Shown here piece after piece: positions 1 to 9,685 of a stretch of 64,000 nucleotides of DNA. A program made the position numbers and the translations under genes. The stretch is from Stenotrophomonas indicatrix (GTDB lineage Bacteria > Pseudomonadota > Gammaproteobacteria > Xanthomonadales > Xanthomonadaceae), in assembly GCA_041545745.1 (NCBI GenBank), contig CP168152.1, positions 618,001 to 682,000 on the forward strand, in the 5' to 3' direction. A model generated the notes under the pieces. It was not told the DNA's origin. It was given only the letters and a program-made list of their open reading frames with translations, and did not search any database. Positions within the stretch are counted from its first letter, which is position 1; each line of letters opens with the position of its first letter.

Positions 1-458
1 TCGGACGGCTGCGGGTCCATGGTGAAGGTGCTGCGCGACCAGTCGGCCGAGGTACCGAGGCGGCGCATCTGCCGTTCGATGATGTCACCGGACTGCTGCT
101 TCCACTCCCACACCTTGCCGATGAAGCCCTCGCGGCCCAGCGAATCGCGGGTCTCGCCGTTGCCTTCCAGCGCCAGGTTGCGGCTGACCACCATCTCGGT
201 GGCGATGCCGGCGTGGTCGGTACCGACCTGCCACAGCGTGTCGTAGCCGCGCATGCGGTGATAACGCACCAGCGCATCCATCAGGGTCTGCTGGAAGGCA
301 TGGCCCATGTGCAGGGTGCCGGTCACGTTCGGCGGCGGCAGCAGGATGGTGTACGGCTCGCCCTTGCCGGACGGCTTGAAATGGCCGGCCTTCTCCCAGG
401 CCTCGTAGAGGTCGGTCTCGAAGGACTTCGGGTCGTAGCTGGAGGCGAGTTGGGTCAT
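1..458 (-). CDS. valS: Valine-tRNA ligase, N-terminal part (runs off the window)
   Basis: Class I aminoacyl-tRNA synthetase that charges tRNA-Val in the cytoplasm. Only the first 152 residues are present, because the gene continues beyond base 1. The HIGH-type ATP-binding motif is visible as HMGH at residues 50-53, after the family-typical [14 protein letters not shown] stretch, and GTDHAG follows near residue 80. The start [10 protein letters not shown] matches the usual length before the HIGH motif. It lies upstream of and co-directional with holC, here separated by a small membrane-protein gene; holC next to valS is a common gammaproteobacterial arrangement. Confidence 0.97.
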   Translation of the reverse strand, partial: MTQLASSYDPKSFETDLYEAWEKAGHFKPSGKGEPYTILLPPPNVTGTLHMGHAFQQTLMDALVRYHRMRGYDTLWQVGTDHAGIATEMVVSRNLALEGNGETRDSLGREGFIGKVWEWKQQSGDIIERQMRRLGTSADWSRSTFTMDPQPS

Positions 459-492
459 GCGGGGGAACCAGTCATCAAGGCGGGAAGGGAGA

Positions 493-684
493 TCAGCGCG
501 ACCCGAGGGTGCGCCGGATCTTCTGGTCGGTGTGGTACTGGCTGACCGAATAGGCAGCCCAGATCGCGGCGGGCAGCCAGCCGATCAGGGTGATCTGCAG
601 AATCAGGCAGACGATGCCGGCAAACGGCCGGCCGATGGTGAAAAAGGACAGCCAGGGAAGAATCAGGGCGATCAGCAGGCGCAT
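493..684 (-). CDS. YqaE/Pmp3-type small membrane protein
   Basis: A 63-residue protein with two hydrophobic segments (about residues 2-22 and 28-48) joined by a short turn containing GRP, and ending in a charged tail. This is the pattern of the UPF0057/Pmp3 proteolipids, which sit in the inner membrane and are associated with membrane-potential and salt stress in other organisms. The ATG at 684 is preceded by GAGGA seven bases away; a TTG one codon earlier is possible. It lies between holC and valS on the same strand. The family call is from pattern and length; the role here is unknown. Confidence 0.8.
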   Translation of the reverse strand: MRLLIALILPWLSFFTIGRPFAGIVCLILQITLIGWLPAAIWAAYSVSQYHTDQKIRRTLGSR

Positions 685-703
685 CAAGGGGTCCTCGCCG
701 GGC

Positions 704-1129
704 TTACATGTCGTGCTTGTTCAGGTCGTAACCGGCGGTCTTGTACTGGCGCCAGCGCTCGCGCAGCGGTTCGCGCGCTTCCGGATCGGCCGGCACCACT
801 TCCAGCACGCGCTCGCACTGGCCCAGCCAGGGTTCGTCGCGCAGGTTGATCACCAGCGGCCGCACGGGGGCCTCGCCACCGGGTGGGGCGATCAGCACCA
901 GCGCCTCTTCCTCGTCTACATCCTCACCCACGATCTGGTGCGGAATGTAGGCATCGTCGTCGAACGACCAGAGAAGTTCGTCCAGTTCTTCGGCCTGGGC
1001 CTGGTCGCGGGCCAGCACCAGGGTGAACAACCCGGCGTCGTTGGCCTTGCGCGCCAGCTCGCAGACCAGGCGCAACGGCTCGGTCAGGAAACGGGGCTTG
1101 GCGATCAGGTAGAAGTCGGCGCGGGGCAT
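704..1129 (-). CDS. holC: DNA polymerase III subunit chi
   Basis: A 141-residue protein starting MPRADFYLI. It is recognisable as the chi subunit of the clamp-loader complex, which links DNA polymerase III to single-strand-binding protein. Features seen are the opening beta strand ADFYLI, a central helix with LVLARDQAQAEELDELLWSF, and the acidic stretch VGEDVDEEEALVLI. A start 11 codons further upstream is open but would add a tail atypical of the family. It is followed by the small membrane gene and valS and lies downstream of pepA on the same strand, the common pepA-holC-valS order. Confidence 0.93.
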   Translation of the reverse strand: MPRADFYLIAKPRFLTEPLRLVCELARKANDAGLFTLVLARDQAQAEELDELLWSFDDDAYIPHQIVGEDVDEEEALVLIAPPGGEAPVRPLVINLRDEPWLGQCERVLEVVPADPEAREPLRERWRQYKTAGYDLNKHDM

Positions 1130-1226
1130 GGTGGCATCCAGGTGAGGCAGGTGCCGATCCATGCCGGCTGACGGCTGGACCGGCGAGGCCCGGGCCGGCG
1201 GTTGCCGGCCAGGGTCAGGTACAGCG

Positions 1227-2705
1227 TCAGGCGCGGGCGACCTGGTCCAGCAACCACTGGCTCAGCAGGCCGACCGGACGGCCGGTGGCCATGCCACGCT
1301 TGCCTTCATCGCTGGCCACGCCGGCGATGTCCAGATGGGCCCAGCGCTGGCCTTCGGCGAAGCGCGACAGGAAACAGCCAGCGGTGATGGCACCGGCCCA
1401 GCGGCCGCCGATGTTGTAGACGTCGGCGAAGCTGGAATCCAGCATCGGCTGGTACTCGTCCCACAGCGGCAGGCGCCAGGCGCGGTCGAAGACCTGCTCG
1501 CCGGCGGCCAGCAGCTCGTTGGCCAGGTCGTCGTGCTTGCTCATCAGGCCCGCGGTCTGGTGGCCGAGGGCGACCAGGCAGGCGCCGGTCAGGGTGGCCA
1601 CGTCCACCAGGGCAGCCGGCTCGAAGCGCTGTGCGTAGGTCAGGGCGTCGCACAGGATCAGGCGGCCTTCGGCGTCGGTGTTGCCGACTTCAATGGTCTT
1701 GCCCGACATCGAGGTGATGACGTCGGACGGACGGTAGGCGTTGCCGTCGATGGCGTTTTCCACCGCCGGCACCACCACGACAAGGTTCAACGGCAGCTTG
1801 GCCTTGACCGCGGCGACGAAGGTGCCGATGACGTTGGCGCCACCGCACATGTCGTACTTCATCTCTTCGATGCCACCCTGGGTCTTCAGGTTGACGCCGC
1901 CGGTATCGAAGGTGATGCCCTTGCCGACCAGCACGTAGGGCTTGGCGTCGCCGCCATTGCTCCACTTCAGCACCACCAGGCGCGGGCGGTTGGCCGAGCC
2001 ACGGGCCACGGCCAGCAGCGAGCCCATGCCCAGCGCTTCCATCTGGGTCTCGTCGAGGATCTCGGCTTCGGCACCGTCATGCTCGTCGGCGAATTTCACG
2101 CCCACTTCAGCCAGATAGGCCGGGGTGCAGTAGTTCGGCGGCAGATTGCCCAGCTCGCGGGCGAACTCGACACCGGCGGCGATGGCCTGGCCCTGGGCCA
2201 GGGCCTGCGCGTCCTCACCTGCGATGGCCAGCTGGGCCAGGCCGGCATCGTCGGCCTTCTTCTTGCCCAGGGTGGCGGTGTAGCGGTAGGCCGCGTGGTC
2301 GGCAGCGATCACCGCCTGGCGGATCGCCCAGGCCGCGTCGCGGTCCTTCACCGCCACTTCGGAGAGGGTGAACAGTGCGCTGCGGGCAGCGCCGGCCTTC
2401 AGCGCGCGCACGGCATCGCCGACTGCCTTCAGGTACTGCGGCACGCCGAAGCGGGCGGCATCGCCGAGGCCGACCACCAGCACGCGCGGGGCGGTCACGC
2501 CCGGCAGGTCGTGCAGCAGGGTGGTGGCGCCGGTCTTGCCGGACAGGTCGCCGCGCTGGGCCAGGGCGGCCAGGCGGCCACCGCTTGCAGCATCCAGTGC
2601 CTGCGCGGACGCAGTCAGGGTATGGTCGGCATAGGCGCCGACGACGAGGCAGTCAACGGCGGCCGAAGCCGCAGCGAGGTGGTTCAGGGTGAATTCGAGA
2701 GCCAT
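1227..2705 (-). CDS. pepA: Leucyl aminopeptidase (M17 family)
   Basis: A 492-residue cytosolic metallo-exopeptidase that removes N-terminal amino acids; in E. coli PepA also binds DNA as an accessory factor for Xer recombination. The M17 active-site region is intact: [10 protein letters not shown] (residues 251-260) supplies metal ligands K252 and D257, K264 follows, and the family signature NTDAEGRL is at 342-349 with D344 and E346. The start [10 protein letters not shown] at 2705 was preferred over an ATG ten codons earlier. It is divergent from lptF with about 100 bp between, the usual arrangement in gammaproteobacteria. xerD lies about 3 kb away. Confidence 0.97.
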   Translation of the reverse strand: MALEFTLNHLAAASAAVDCLVVGAYADHTLTASAQALDAASGGRLAALAQRGDLSGKTGATTLLHDLPGVTAPRVLVVGLGDAARFGVPQYLKAVGDAVRALKAGAARSALFTLSEVAVKDRDAAWAIRQAVIAADHAAYRYTATLGKKKADDAGLAQLAIAGEDAQALAQGQAIAAGVEFARELGNLPPNYCTPAYLAEVGVKFADEHDGAEAEILDETQMEALGMGSLLAVARGSANRPRLVVLKWSNGGDAKPYVLVGKGITFDTGGVNLKTQGGIEEMKYDMCGGANVIGTFVAAVKAKLPLNLVVVVPAVENAIDGNAYRPSDVITSMSGKTIEVGNTDAEGRLILCDALTYAQRFEPAALVDVATLTGACLVALGHQTAGLMSKHDDLANELLAAGEQVFDRAWRLPLWDEYQPMLDSSFADVYNIGGRWAGAITAGCFLSRFAEGQRWAHLDIAGVASDEGKRGMATGRPVGLLSQWLLDQVARA

Positions 2706-2730
2706 TGAGCAGATTCCATTGGCAAGTCCG

Positions 2731-2736
2731 TACAAT
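2731..2736 (+). promoter_or_regulatory. Candidate -10 box for lptFG
   Basis: TACAAT in the short pepA-lptF divergent spacer, about 74 bp before the lptF start. No good -35 hexamer is spaced correctly: TTGAGC at 2705-2710 leaves a 20 bp gap. The same TACAAT box occurs before purL, glyA and the FMN riboswitch in this window, which supports it modestly. Confidence 0.35.
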
Positions 2737-2809
2737 CGCGGACCGTTTACGCCCAGACGCTAGACTGGGCGGCACCGCGAACGAACCTGAGAGTTTAAAC
2801 CACCGCCCC

Positions 2810-3892
2810 ATGTTGAAGCTCGACCGCTATCTATTGGGCGATTTCGTCCAGAGTTTCCTGGCTACCCTGATCGTCCTGCTGGTGGTCAGCGTGGGCGGCG
2901 TGCTGGTGGACATCCTCGGCAACATCGCCGACGGGCGGCTGCCGGCCAAGCTGCTGTTCTCGCAGCTGGGCCTGCAGTTCATCGTCTACATGCCGCTGAT
3001 CCTGCCGCTGGCACTGATGCTGGGCCTGCTGCTGGCCATCGCCCGCCTCTACCGCGACTCGGAAATGGCGGTCATCACCGCCATTGGTGTCGGCCCCAAA
3101 CGCCTGCTCAAGCCCCTGCTGCTGCTGGTGCTGCCGGTGATTGCGGTGGTGGGCGCCTGTTCGTTGTGGCTGGGGCCCTGGGCCCAGCGCACCGCCGAAC
3201 AGATGATCCAGGACGCCAACCGCAGCGTGCTGATGGCCGGCCTGGAGCCGGGCCGGTTCACCCCGCTGCCCAATGGCGGCGTGGTCTACGTCGCCTCGAT
3301 CTCCCCCGATGGCAGCCAGCTGGGCCGTGTGTTCCTGCAGCGGCAGAAGGAGGATCGCCTTGAGGTGGTGTCCGCTGCCAGCGGCCGCATGTACTTCGAA
3401 GGCGCCCGCCAGCGCTTCCTCGAACTGGATGATGGCCACCAGCTGGAAGGGCCGGCGGCCGGCGCACTGGATTACCGTCTGGCGACCTTCGCCCGCAACG
3501 ACGTGGCGCTGCCCGACGGCAGTGAGGCCCGCAAGAGTGATGATCCCGAACTGATGCCGACCACCGCGCTGTTCGGCGACAAGCGCCCCGAGGCGCAGGC
3601 ACAGCTGCACCGCCGCCTGGCCCCGCCGCTGATCGCGCTGGCCTTCGCCCTGCTGATCGTACCGCTGGGGCGCAGTTCGCCGCGCCAGCAGCGCTACGGC
3701 CGGATGATGCTGGCCCTGCTGGCCTACATGGTCGGCACCAACATGATGTTCATCGGCAGTGGCTGGATTGCCAATGGGCAGATTCCGCCGGCGCTTGGCC
3801 TGTGGTGGCTGACCCTGCCGTTGCTGGCACTGGCGATCTGGATGTACGCGCGTGATGGCCGCATGGCCCGCCCGAAGGGAGCCCGCGCATGA
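2810..3892 (+). CDS. lptF: LPS export ABC transporter permease LptF
   Basis: A 360-residue inner-membrane protein of the LptB2FG complex, which extracts lipopolysaccharide from the inner membrane and passes it along the Lpt bridge. Seen: the family opening LKLDRYLLGDFVQSFLATL, paired hydrophobic segments in the first 110 residues, a long periplasmic beta-rich middle (about 125-270), and C-terminal membrane segments from about residue 273. The ATG at 2810 gives the usual family length. The stop overlaps the lptG start by four bases (ATGA), so the two are translationally coupled. Confidence 0.95.
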   Translation: MLKLDRYLLGDFVQSFLATLIVLLVVSVGGVLVDILGNIADGRLPAKLLFSQLGLQFIVYMPLILPLALMLGLLLAIARLYRDSEMAVITAIGVGPKRLLKPLLLLVLPVIAVVGACSLWLGPWAQRTAEQMIQDANRSVLMAGLEPGRFTPLPNGGVVYVASISPDGSQLGRVFLQRQKEDRLEVVSAASGRMYFEGARQRFLELDDGHQLEGPAAGALDYRLATFARNDVALPDGSEARKSDDPELMPTTALFGDKRPEAQAQLHRRLAPPLIALAFALLIVPLGRSSPRQQRYGRMMLALLAYMVGTNMMFIGSGWIANGQIPPALGLWWLTLPLLALAIWMYARDGRMARPKGARA

Positions 3893-4995
3893 TGCTGCGA
3901 CCGATGCGTTTCGATCTGTACCTGGGCCGGGCGGTGCTGGGTACCGTGCTGCTGACCTGGGCGGTGCTGGTCGGCCTGGACGTGCTGATGGCCTTCTCCG
4001 GCGAGTTCAAGGACATCGGCAAGAACGGCTATTCGCTGGGCCATGCGGCAGCCTGGGTGCTGTACACCGTGCCGCGCCGGGCTTACACGATGTTCCCGAC
4101 CGCGGCGGTGATCGGCGCGCTGATGGGCCTGGGCCAGCTGGCCGCGACCTCGGAGCTGACCGCATTGCGCGCGCTGGGCCTGTCGCGCAAACGCCTGAGC
4201 GTGTCGGTGGCGATCGCCCTGTCGCTGCTGACCGGGCTGATGGTGATCAGTGCCGAGACCCTGGGACCGTGGGGTCAGAACCGCGCCGATTCGCTGAAGA
4301 TGAGTGCCAAGTGGGGCACCGACATGGCGGTGGCGCGGTACTCCGGCTTGTGGGCGCGCGAGGGTGACACGTTCCTCAACGCACAGAGTGGCGAGGAACA
4401 GCTGGTCGGCGACAAGGGCACCCGGCTGATTCTGCGGGACGTGCGCCTCTACAGGATCAACGAGGACGGGCGCGTCGGTACGTTGACCCATGCGGCCACC
4501 GCCGAGCATGACAAGGATGGCTGGGTGTTGACCGGCGTGCGCCGTGACACCTTCGGCGAGCGCTCGGCAACGCGCCAGGAAGTGGCCCGTGAGCCGTGGA
4601 ATTCCAAGCTGGACGCTGGAGCCCTGGCCACCGGCATCGCCAAGCCGCGCAACCTCAGCGTGTCCGAGCTGAGCACCAGCATTGCCTATCGTGAGCGCAA
4701 TGGGCTGGATGCACGCGACTACGAGGATGTGTACTGGAGCCGCTGGTTCTATCCGTTGAATGTGCTGGCGCTGTGCCTGGCGGCGGTGCCGTTCGCGTTC
4801 GGTTCGCTGCGCAGTGGCGGCATGGGCAAGCGCCTGTTCCTGGGCATCCTGTTCGCGCTGGCGTTCTGGCTGCTGCAGCTGTTCTTCGGCCGCATGGCCG
4901 GCGCGCTGAAGTTTGACTACCGCATCGCCTACGCGCTGCCGCCGATCGTGATGCTGGCCGTGTCCGGATTGTTGTTCCGGCGTAAATCGGGCTGA
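3889..4995 (+). CDS. lptG: LPS export ABC transporter permease LptG
   Basis: A 368-residue partner of LptF in the inner-membrane LPS extractor. It has the same architecture: membrane segments at the N terminus (VLGTVLLTWAVLVGLDVLM), a periplasmic jelly-roll middle, and membrane segments at the C terminus, beginning with a SRWFYPLNVLALCLAAVPFAFGS region. The ATG overlaps the lptF stop; a second ATG follows at once. A GC-rich hairpin follows the stop, where the convergent RDD gene ends. Confidence 0.95.
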   Translation: MMLRPMRFDLYLGRAVLGTVLLTWAVLVGLDVLMAFSGEFKDIGKNGYSLGHAAAWVLYTVPRRAYTMFPTAAVIGALMGLGQLAATSELTALRALGLSRKRLSVSVAIALSLLTGLMVISAETLGPWGQNRADSLKMSAKWGTDMAVARYSGLWAREGDTFLNAQSGEEQLVGDKGTRLILRDVRLYRINEDGRVGTLTHAATAEHDKDGWVLTGVRRDTFGERSATRQEVAREPWNSKLDAGALATGIAKPRNLSVSELSTSIAYRERNGLDARDYEDVYWSRWFYPLNVLALCLAAVPFAFGSLRSGGMGKRLFLGILFALAFWLLQLFFGRMAGALKFDYRIAYALPPIVMLAVSGLLFRRKSG

Positions 4996-4999
4996 GTCC

Positions 5000-5028
5000 G
5001 GCAGTGCCGGGCCCTGCCCGGCGCTGCC
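5000..5028. terminator. GC-rich hairpin between convergent genes
   Basis: An imperfect palindrome of 29 bp (GGCA-GT-GCCGGGC / GCCCGGC-GC-TGCC) in the 41 bp between the stops of lptG and the RDD gene. There is no T-run on either side, so it resembles a REP-type hairpin that could stabilise both 3' ends more than a classical intrinsic terminator. Confidence 0.45.
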
Positions 5029-5036
5029 AGCACAGG

Positions 5037-5525
5037 TCAGCGCTTCGGTATCCGCAGCACCCGCGTGGCGCTCGCGCGGTCGTGCCAGGTCAGCCGCTGG
5101 CGATCCACCAGCGCCCACCAGAAGCCCAGCCCGCCCAGCAGCAACGACAGCGTGGCCACCGCGAACCGCAGCCACAGCTGGCCGCGTCGCAACGGCGTGC
5201 CATCGCGTGATTCCAGCTTCAAGCGCCAGGGGCGCATGCCCAATGTCTGCCCGCCGCGTCGCCAGCTGGCGGTGGCATACCACCCGGTCATGCCCCAGCA
5301 CACTGCCCACAGCAGCCATTGCCATGCGCTGAAAGGCGCGATGTTGTCGCGCTGCGCATGGCCGCTGAACGTATAGGCCAGGGTGAACACGGTGCCGGCC
5401 AGCATCCACAAGGCCAGTACCGGCAACGCGTCATAGATCATCGCCAGCAGGCGCCACAGCAGCAGCGCGCGCGGGCGGGGCGTATCAGCGGCGACGTGGG
5501 CCGCATCGGTGGCGGGGCTCGACAT
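5037..5525 (-). CDS. RDD family membrane protein
   Basis: A 162-residue inner-membrane protein. The RDD hallmark is present in modified form: a hydrophobic helix beginning [18 protein letters not shown] (about residues 25-43), a second long segment [19 protein letters not shown], then [20 protein letters not shown], the typical glycine-rich turn after the second helix, and a third helix near 118-138. RDD proteins are mostly of unknown function, with some Na+/H+ antiport reported. It is divergent from xerD with 56 bp between. Confidence 0.88.
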   Translation of the reverse strand: MSSPATDAAHVAADTPRPRALLLWRLLAMIYDALPVLALWMLAGTVFTLAYTFSGHAQRDNIAPFSAWQWLLWAVCWGMTGWYATASWRRGGQTLGMRPWRLKLESRDGTPLRRGQLWLRFAVATLSLLLGGLGFWWALVDRQRLTWHDRASATRVLRIPKR

Positions 5526-5581
5526 GTGCCGAGCATACGCAATGCTGGCCGTGCCCGCAGTCGGCCTCGTATCCTGCGTGC

Positions 5582-6565
5582 ATGGCCGTCACTTCCACTC
5601 CCGCCGAGCGTCGTCAGCTGGTTCAGCAACTGCCCGAGTTGCGCGGCGAGGACAGCCAGCGCATCCAGCGTTTCCTCGACGCGATCTGGGCCGAGCACGG
5701 TCTGGCCCGCGCCACGCTGGACAGCTACCGCCGCGACCTCGAAGGTCTGGCGCGCTGGTGTGATGGACGCGACGGTGGTCTGGCCGGTGTTGAACGCGCC
5801 GGTCTGTTCGATTACCTGGCCTGGCGTACCCGCCACAACTGGTCGCCGCGCAGCAACGCGCGGCTGCTGTCGGCGCTGCGTGCCTTCTTCGCCGACGCCG
5901 TGCGCCGTGGCGAACGCAGTGAAGATCCCAGCGCACTGCTGGATCCGCCGAAGCTGCCGCGGCTGCTGCCCAAGGCGTTGGCCGAGAGCCAGATCGACGC
6001 GCTGCTGGCGGCACCGGATATCGACAGTCCGCTCGGCCTGCGTGACCGCGCCATGCTGGAACTGATGTATGCCGCCGGGCTGCGCGTGAGCGAGCTGGTG
6101 CTGCTGCCCGCCACGGCGGTGAACCTGCGCCAGGGTGTGCTGCGGGTGACCGGCAAGGGCAGCAAGGAGCGCTTGGTGCCGCTGGGCGAGGAGTCGCAGT
6201 ACTGGCTGGAACGCTACCTGCAGCAGTCGCGACCGCAACTGGTGGGCAAGGGCAAGGGCAAGGTGCAGGCGCTGGCCGACGGGCAGACGCCCTTGTTCAT
6301 CGAACCGGCCCTGCATGGTTTGACCCGCCAGGCGTTCTGGCACCTGGTCAAGCGTTATGCGGCGGTGGCCGGTATCGACCCGGCGCGGATCAGTCCGCAT
6401 GGCCTGCGGCACAGTTTCGCCACCCACCTGCTGAACCATGGCGCCGATCTGCGCGCGCTGCAGATGCTGCTGGGCCACAGCTCGCTGTCCACCACCCAGA
6501 TCTACACGCTGGTCGCACGCGAACACCTGCAGAAACTGCACGCCCGCCATCATCCACGCGGCTGA
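5582..6565 (+). CDS. xerD: Site-specific tyrosine recombinase XerD
   Basis: A 327-residue tyrosine recombinase that works with XerC and FtsK at dif to resolve chromosome dimers. All catalytic residues are visible: R168 (AAGLRVSEL), K192 (TGKGSKERL), H273 and R276 ([13 protein letters not shown]), H299 (LGHSS) and nucleophile Y308 (TTQIYT). The N-terminal core-binding domain covers about residues 22-110. The ATG at 5582 has no evident Shine-Dalgarno sequence but a TATCCT box lies only about seven bases upstream, so the mRNA may be leaderless. dsbC follows about 100 bp downstream, a gene order also known in E. coli. Confidence 0.95.
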   Translation: MAVTSTPAERRQLVQQLPELRGEDSQRIQRFLDAIWAEHGLARATLDSYRRDLEGLARWCDGRDGGLAGVERAGLFDYLAWRTRHNWSPRSNARLLSALRAFFADAVRRGERSEDPSALLDPPKLPRLLPKALAESQIDALLAAPDIDSPLGLRDRAMLELMYAAGLRVSELVLLPATAVNLRQGVLRVTGKGSKERLVPLGEESQYWLERYLQQSRPQLVGKGKGKVQALADGQTPLFIEPALHGLTRQAFWHLVKRYAAVAGIDPARISPHGLRHSFATHLLNHGADLRALQMLLGHSSLSTTQIYTLVAREHLQKLHARHHPRG

Positions 6566-6664
6566 CCCCACGGCTGAACCCTGCCGGGCCTGTGCGCGGC
6601 ATCGCGGACCGCTCAGGATGGCTGTGTCAGAATCCGAAGTCTTCTTTCTGCTGCGGACTGCTCC

Positions 6665-7456
6665 ATGCTCCGATTCGCCATCGCCGCCGTGTTCGGCGCG
6701 CTCAGCCTGAGTGCCTGCGCCCAGCCCGCCCCGCCCGCCGCAAAAGTGCCCGCCGCAGCGGCAGCCAAGGCCGGTCCTGCCGCCGCGGCCAATGGCCCGG
6801 CCGAGCAGGCTGTGCGCAAGGCACTGACCGAGCTCAACCCCGGCTTCCAGGTGGACTACATCGGTGCCGCGCCCTTCCCGGGCTTCCGCGAAGTGGTGGT
6901 CTCCGGCCAGCTGCTGTACGTCTCCGACGACGGCCGCTACCTGTTCCAGTCGCAGCCCTACGACACCCGCGCCAAGAGCCCGGCCAACAGCGAAGGCCTG
7001 CTGGGCTACCGCCGCGACCTGCTGGCCAAGGCCAACCATGGCGACCGCATCGTGTTCGCCGCGCCGAACGCGAAGTACACCATCAGCGTGTTCACCGACA
7101 TCGAATGCGGCTACTGCCGCAAGCTGCACCAGGACATCGCCGAGCTCAACCGCAACGGCATCACCGTCGAGTACCTGGCCTTCCCGCGCATGGGGCTGGG
7201 CAGCAAGGATTACACCGACATGATCTCGGTCTGGTGCGCGGCCGATCGTCGCCAGGCCCTGACCAATGCCAAACGCGGTGGCACGGTGGCCGCGAAGAAC
7301 TGCACCAACCCGGTGGCGATGCAGTACGCCCTGGGCCAGCAGTTGGGCGTGAACGGTACGCCGGCCATCTTCGCGCCGGATGGCACCCAGCTCGGCGGCT
7401 ACCTGCCGCCGGCGCAGCTGCGTGCCGCGTTGGAGAAGCTGTCGGCCAAGCGCTGA
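6665..7456 (+). CDS. dsbC: Thiol:disulfide interchange protein DsbC
   Basis: A 263-residue periplasmic disulfide isomerase. The CGYC active site follows FTDIECGYCRKLH (cysteines near residues 149 and 152), which is the DsbC-type motif, with the downstream cis-proline region GVNGTPAIFAPDG. The N-terminal dimerisation domain covers about residues 45-110. The first 18 residues end in LSAC, a lipoprotein-like box that is unusual because E. coli DsbC is soluble; it may therefore be membrane-anchored. It could support folding of secreted proteins such as the type II substrates nearby. It is followed by an inverted SMAG pair and a terminator. Confidence 0.9.
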   Translation: MLRFAIAAVFGALSLSACAQPAPPAAKVPAAAAAKAGPAAAANGPAEQAVRKALTELNPGFQVDYIGAAPFPGFREVVVSGQLLYVSDDGRYLFQSQPYDTRAKSPANSEGLLGYRRDLLAKANHGDRIVFAAPNAKYTISVFTDIECGYCRKLHQDIAELNRNGITVEYLAFPRMGLGSKDYTDMISVWCAADRRQALTNAKRGGTVAAKNCTNPVAMQYALGQQLGVNGTPAIFAPDGTQLGGYLPPAQLRAALEKLSAKR

Positions 7457-7465
7457 TTGAAACGC

Positions 7466-7524
7466 CGCCGGGCATGGCCCGGCGCTACCGTGGATGGGCG
7501 GGTAGCGCCGGGCCATGCCCGGCG
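7466..7524. repeat. Inverted pair of SMAG (GTAG) palindromes
   Basis: Two copies of a 23 bp unit in opposite orientation: positions 7466-7488 read on the minus strand, and 7502-7524 on the plus strand, begin GTAG followed by a perfect hairpin CGCCGGGC-CAT-GCCCGGCG. The GTAG ends face each other with 13 bp between, so the whole block can fold into one long hairpin. This matches the SMAG family of S. maltophilia. Confidence 0.85.
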
Positions 7525-7541
7525 GATGCATCAGACAGAAA

Positions 7542-7572
7542 GCCGGGGACGCAGTGCGCCCCCGGCCTTTTT
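7542..7572 (+). terminator. Rho-independent terminator after dsbC
   Basis: A GCCGGGG stem pairs with CCCCCGGC across a loop of about 11 bases and is followed by TTTTTCTT on the plus strand. It directly abuts the stop of the convergent chitinase gene, so it may serve both directions. Confidence 0.7.
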
Positions 7573-7573
7573 C

Positions 7574-9685
7574 TTACTTCAAGCCATCACTGACCGCCTT
7601 GGTCAGCGTGCCCTGCGCGTCGTCGCCGCTGAACTCCCAGACAAACGCACCGCCCAGTCCCTGGGTCTTCACGTAGCCCATCTTGCGGGTGATGTTGGCC
7701 GGGGTATCGAAGCTCCACAACGTGCTGCCGTTGTAGATCCAGGTGGCCCCGGCGGTGTTGTCGGTGTAGCCCGGCCACGCCAGGTTCTTCAGCACCTTCC
7801 AGTCTTCGATGCCGGCCTCGTAGGTGCCCGGTGCCGCGCCGGTGGCGCTCTGGTACAGGCCGTTGTTGGCGTTGGCCACCCCGGTCCAGCCGCGCCCGTA
7901 ATAGCCGATGCCCAGGTTGAGCTTGGCGGCGGGAACACCACGGCTGATGAAGGCCTCGATGGCGTCGTTGCTGTTGTACAGCTTCTGGTCGCCGGTGGAC
8001 GGATCACTCGGCGAATCGAACAGCGCCGATTGGTGATTGGTCTTCGCATCCCACGCGCCGTGGAAGTCGTAGGTCATCACGTTGATGTAGTCCAGGTACG
8101 GATGGTACGCGGCCGGATCGGTGACGCGGATCTTGTCGATGCCGGCGCCGACCGCCACCGTCAGCAACAAGCCCGGACGCACCGCATCGAGCTGGCGGCG
8201 GAACTCGGCCATCAGCGCGGTGAAGTTGGCATTGTCCTCGGGCGTGCCGCAGGCAATACCGCAGGCCACCGGGTATTCCCAGTCGATGTCGATGCCGTCG
8301 AACACGCCCAGTGCTGCCCCCGGGCCACCGGCTCCGTCGGTCACCGGCAGGTTGCCCTTGATGTAGGCGTCGATGCACGAGGCGACGAAGGCCTGGCGGT
8401 TGGCCGGTTGCGCCGCGCTGGAGAAGCCACGCGACCAGGTCCAGCCACCCAGCGAGATCAGCACCTTCATGCCCGGGTACTTGGCCTTGAGCTGCTTGAG
8501 CTGGTTCCAGTTGCCACGCAGCGGCTGGTCCCAGGTATCGGCGCTGCCGCTTACGCTTTCACCGGCACCGAAGGCCTTGGTGTAGTCGGCGAAGGCATCG
8601 CCACCCACACCGGTGTTCGGGTCCGATGCCTGGGTCACGCCCACTTCGCAGCGGTTGTTGCGCACGTTGCCGAAGGCGTAGTTGATGTGCGTCAGGCGCG
8701 CGGCCGAACCGCTGCTGTCGATGTTCTTGACCCGGTAGTTGCGGCCATAGATGCCCCACTGGGTGAAGTAGCCGATGACCCGCTTGCCGGTGGTGCCACC
8801 GTCGCCGGCCAGGGTGCTGGCGGTCACCGCCGTGCCCTGCGCCGATGCATTGCCGGCGTTGTCGCGGGCGCGCACGCGGTAGCTGTAGCTGGTGGACGCG
8901 GTCAGTCCGCCATCGACATAGCTGGCGCTGGACGGTGACCCGACCAGGCTGCCGTTGCGGTACACGTCGTAGCCGGCCAGGCCGCTGCCACCGGTGTTGT
9001 CGCTGGACGGGCTCCAGCTCAGGGCGATGCTGTTGGCGGTGCGGGTACCTACTGCCAGGCCGCCGGGCACACTGGGTGCGGTGGTATCGCCACTGGCTGC
9101 GTTGACGGTGATGGTGATGGTCGCGGTGCTGGCGGTGGCGTTGTTGTTGTCGGTGGCGACCGCGCGCAGGGTATGGCTGCCGGCGCTGGCGTTGGCCCAG
9201 TTGGCGCTGTACGGCGCGCTGGTGTCGACGCCCAGCGAACTGCCATCGCGGAAGAACTCGACCTTGCTGACGCTGCCGTCCGGATCGCTGGCGTTGGCGG
9301 TCACGTTGACCGTGCTGCCGGCGCTGAAGGTGGCGCCGTTGGCCGGCGAGGTCAGGCTGACCACCGGCGGCTGGTTGGCCCCGCCGCCGTCGCAGGCGCC
9401 GAGGTTGGTGTAGTAGGGTGCACCGGCCGGATGGTCCGGCGGCGCGTTCCAGATGTCCTGGTTCGCCCGGTAGAGGACCCCTCCCTTCTGCAGGGTGTCG
9501 CCACTGCGGTAGATCTTGGCCTGGTCCCACTCGGCAACGCCGGCACAGCTGGCGGCCTGGGCCAGGCCGGGCAGCGCAACGGCCCCGGCGAGGGCCAGCA
9601 GCCAGGCCAGACGGCGCGGGCGACAGCGTTGGAGGGAAGGGTGGGCACTGCGTACATCGGCACTCTGCACAAGCGGGTCGTACAT
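7574..9685 (-). CDS. Secreted chitinase, GH18, with chitin-binding, Ig-like and fibronectin III domains
   Basis: A 703-residue extracellular endochitinase. Order of parts: signal peptide to about residue 44 (ending LPGLAQA), a CBM5/12-like chitin-binding module at 46-98 (AEWDQAKIYRSGD...Y), an Ig-like domain at 107-195 (SPANGATFSAGSTVNVTA), a fibronectin type III domain at 203-291, and the GH18 barrel from about 301. The barrel has the SLGGW strand (411-415) and the catalytic motif DGIDIDWE with acid/base E470. The start at 9685 has GGAGA seven bases upstream; a longer open frame extends upstream but lacks a signal. It is a probable Xps type II secretion substrate. Confidence 0.95.
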   Translation of the reverse strand: MYDPLVQSADVRSAHPSLQRCRPRRLAWLLALAGAVALPGLAQAASCAGVAEWDQAKIYRSGDTLQKGGVLYRANQDIWNAPPDHPAGAPYYTNLGACDGGGANQPPVVSLTSPANGATFSAGSTVNVTANASDPDGSVSKVEFFRDGSSLGVDTSAPYSANWANASAGSHTLRAVATDNNNATASTATITITVNAASGDTTAPSVPGGLAVGTRTANSIALSWSPSSDNTGGSGLAGYDVYRNGSLVGSPSSASYVDGGLTASTSYSYRVRARDNAGNASAQGTAVTASTLAGDGGTTGKRVIGYFTQWGIYGRNYRVKNIDSSGSAARLTHINYAFGNVRNNRCEVGVTQASDPNTGVGGDAFADYTKAFGAGESVSGSADTWDQPLRGNWNQLKQLKAKYPGMKVLISLGGWTWSRGFSSAAQPANRQAFVASCIDAYIKGNLPVTDGAGGPGAALGVFDGIDIDWEYPVACGIACGTPEDNANFTALMAEFRRQLDAVRPGLLLTVAVGAGIDKIRVTDPAAYHPYLDYINVMTYDFHGAWDAKTNHQSALFDSPSDPSTGDQKLYNSNDAIEAFISRGVPAAKLNLGIGYYGRGWTGVANANNGLYQSATGAAPGTYEAGIEDWKVLKNLAWPGYTDNTAGATWIYNGSTLWSFDTPANITRKMGYVKTQGLGGAFVWEFSGDDAQGTLTKAVSDGLK

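Noticed and set aside
7466..7524. Insertion-sequence end or attachment site
   Set aside because: No transposase or integrase gene and no target duplication are present; the GTAG hairpins match the SMAG repeat type found elsewhere in the window.
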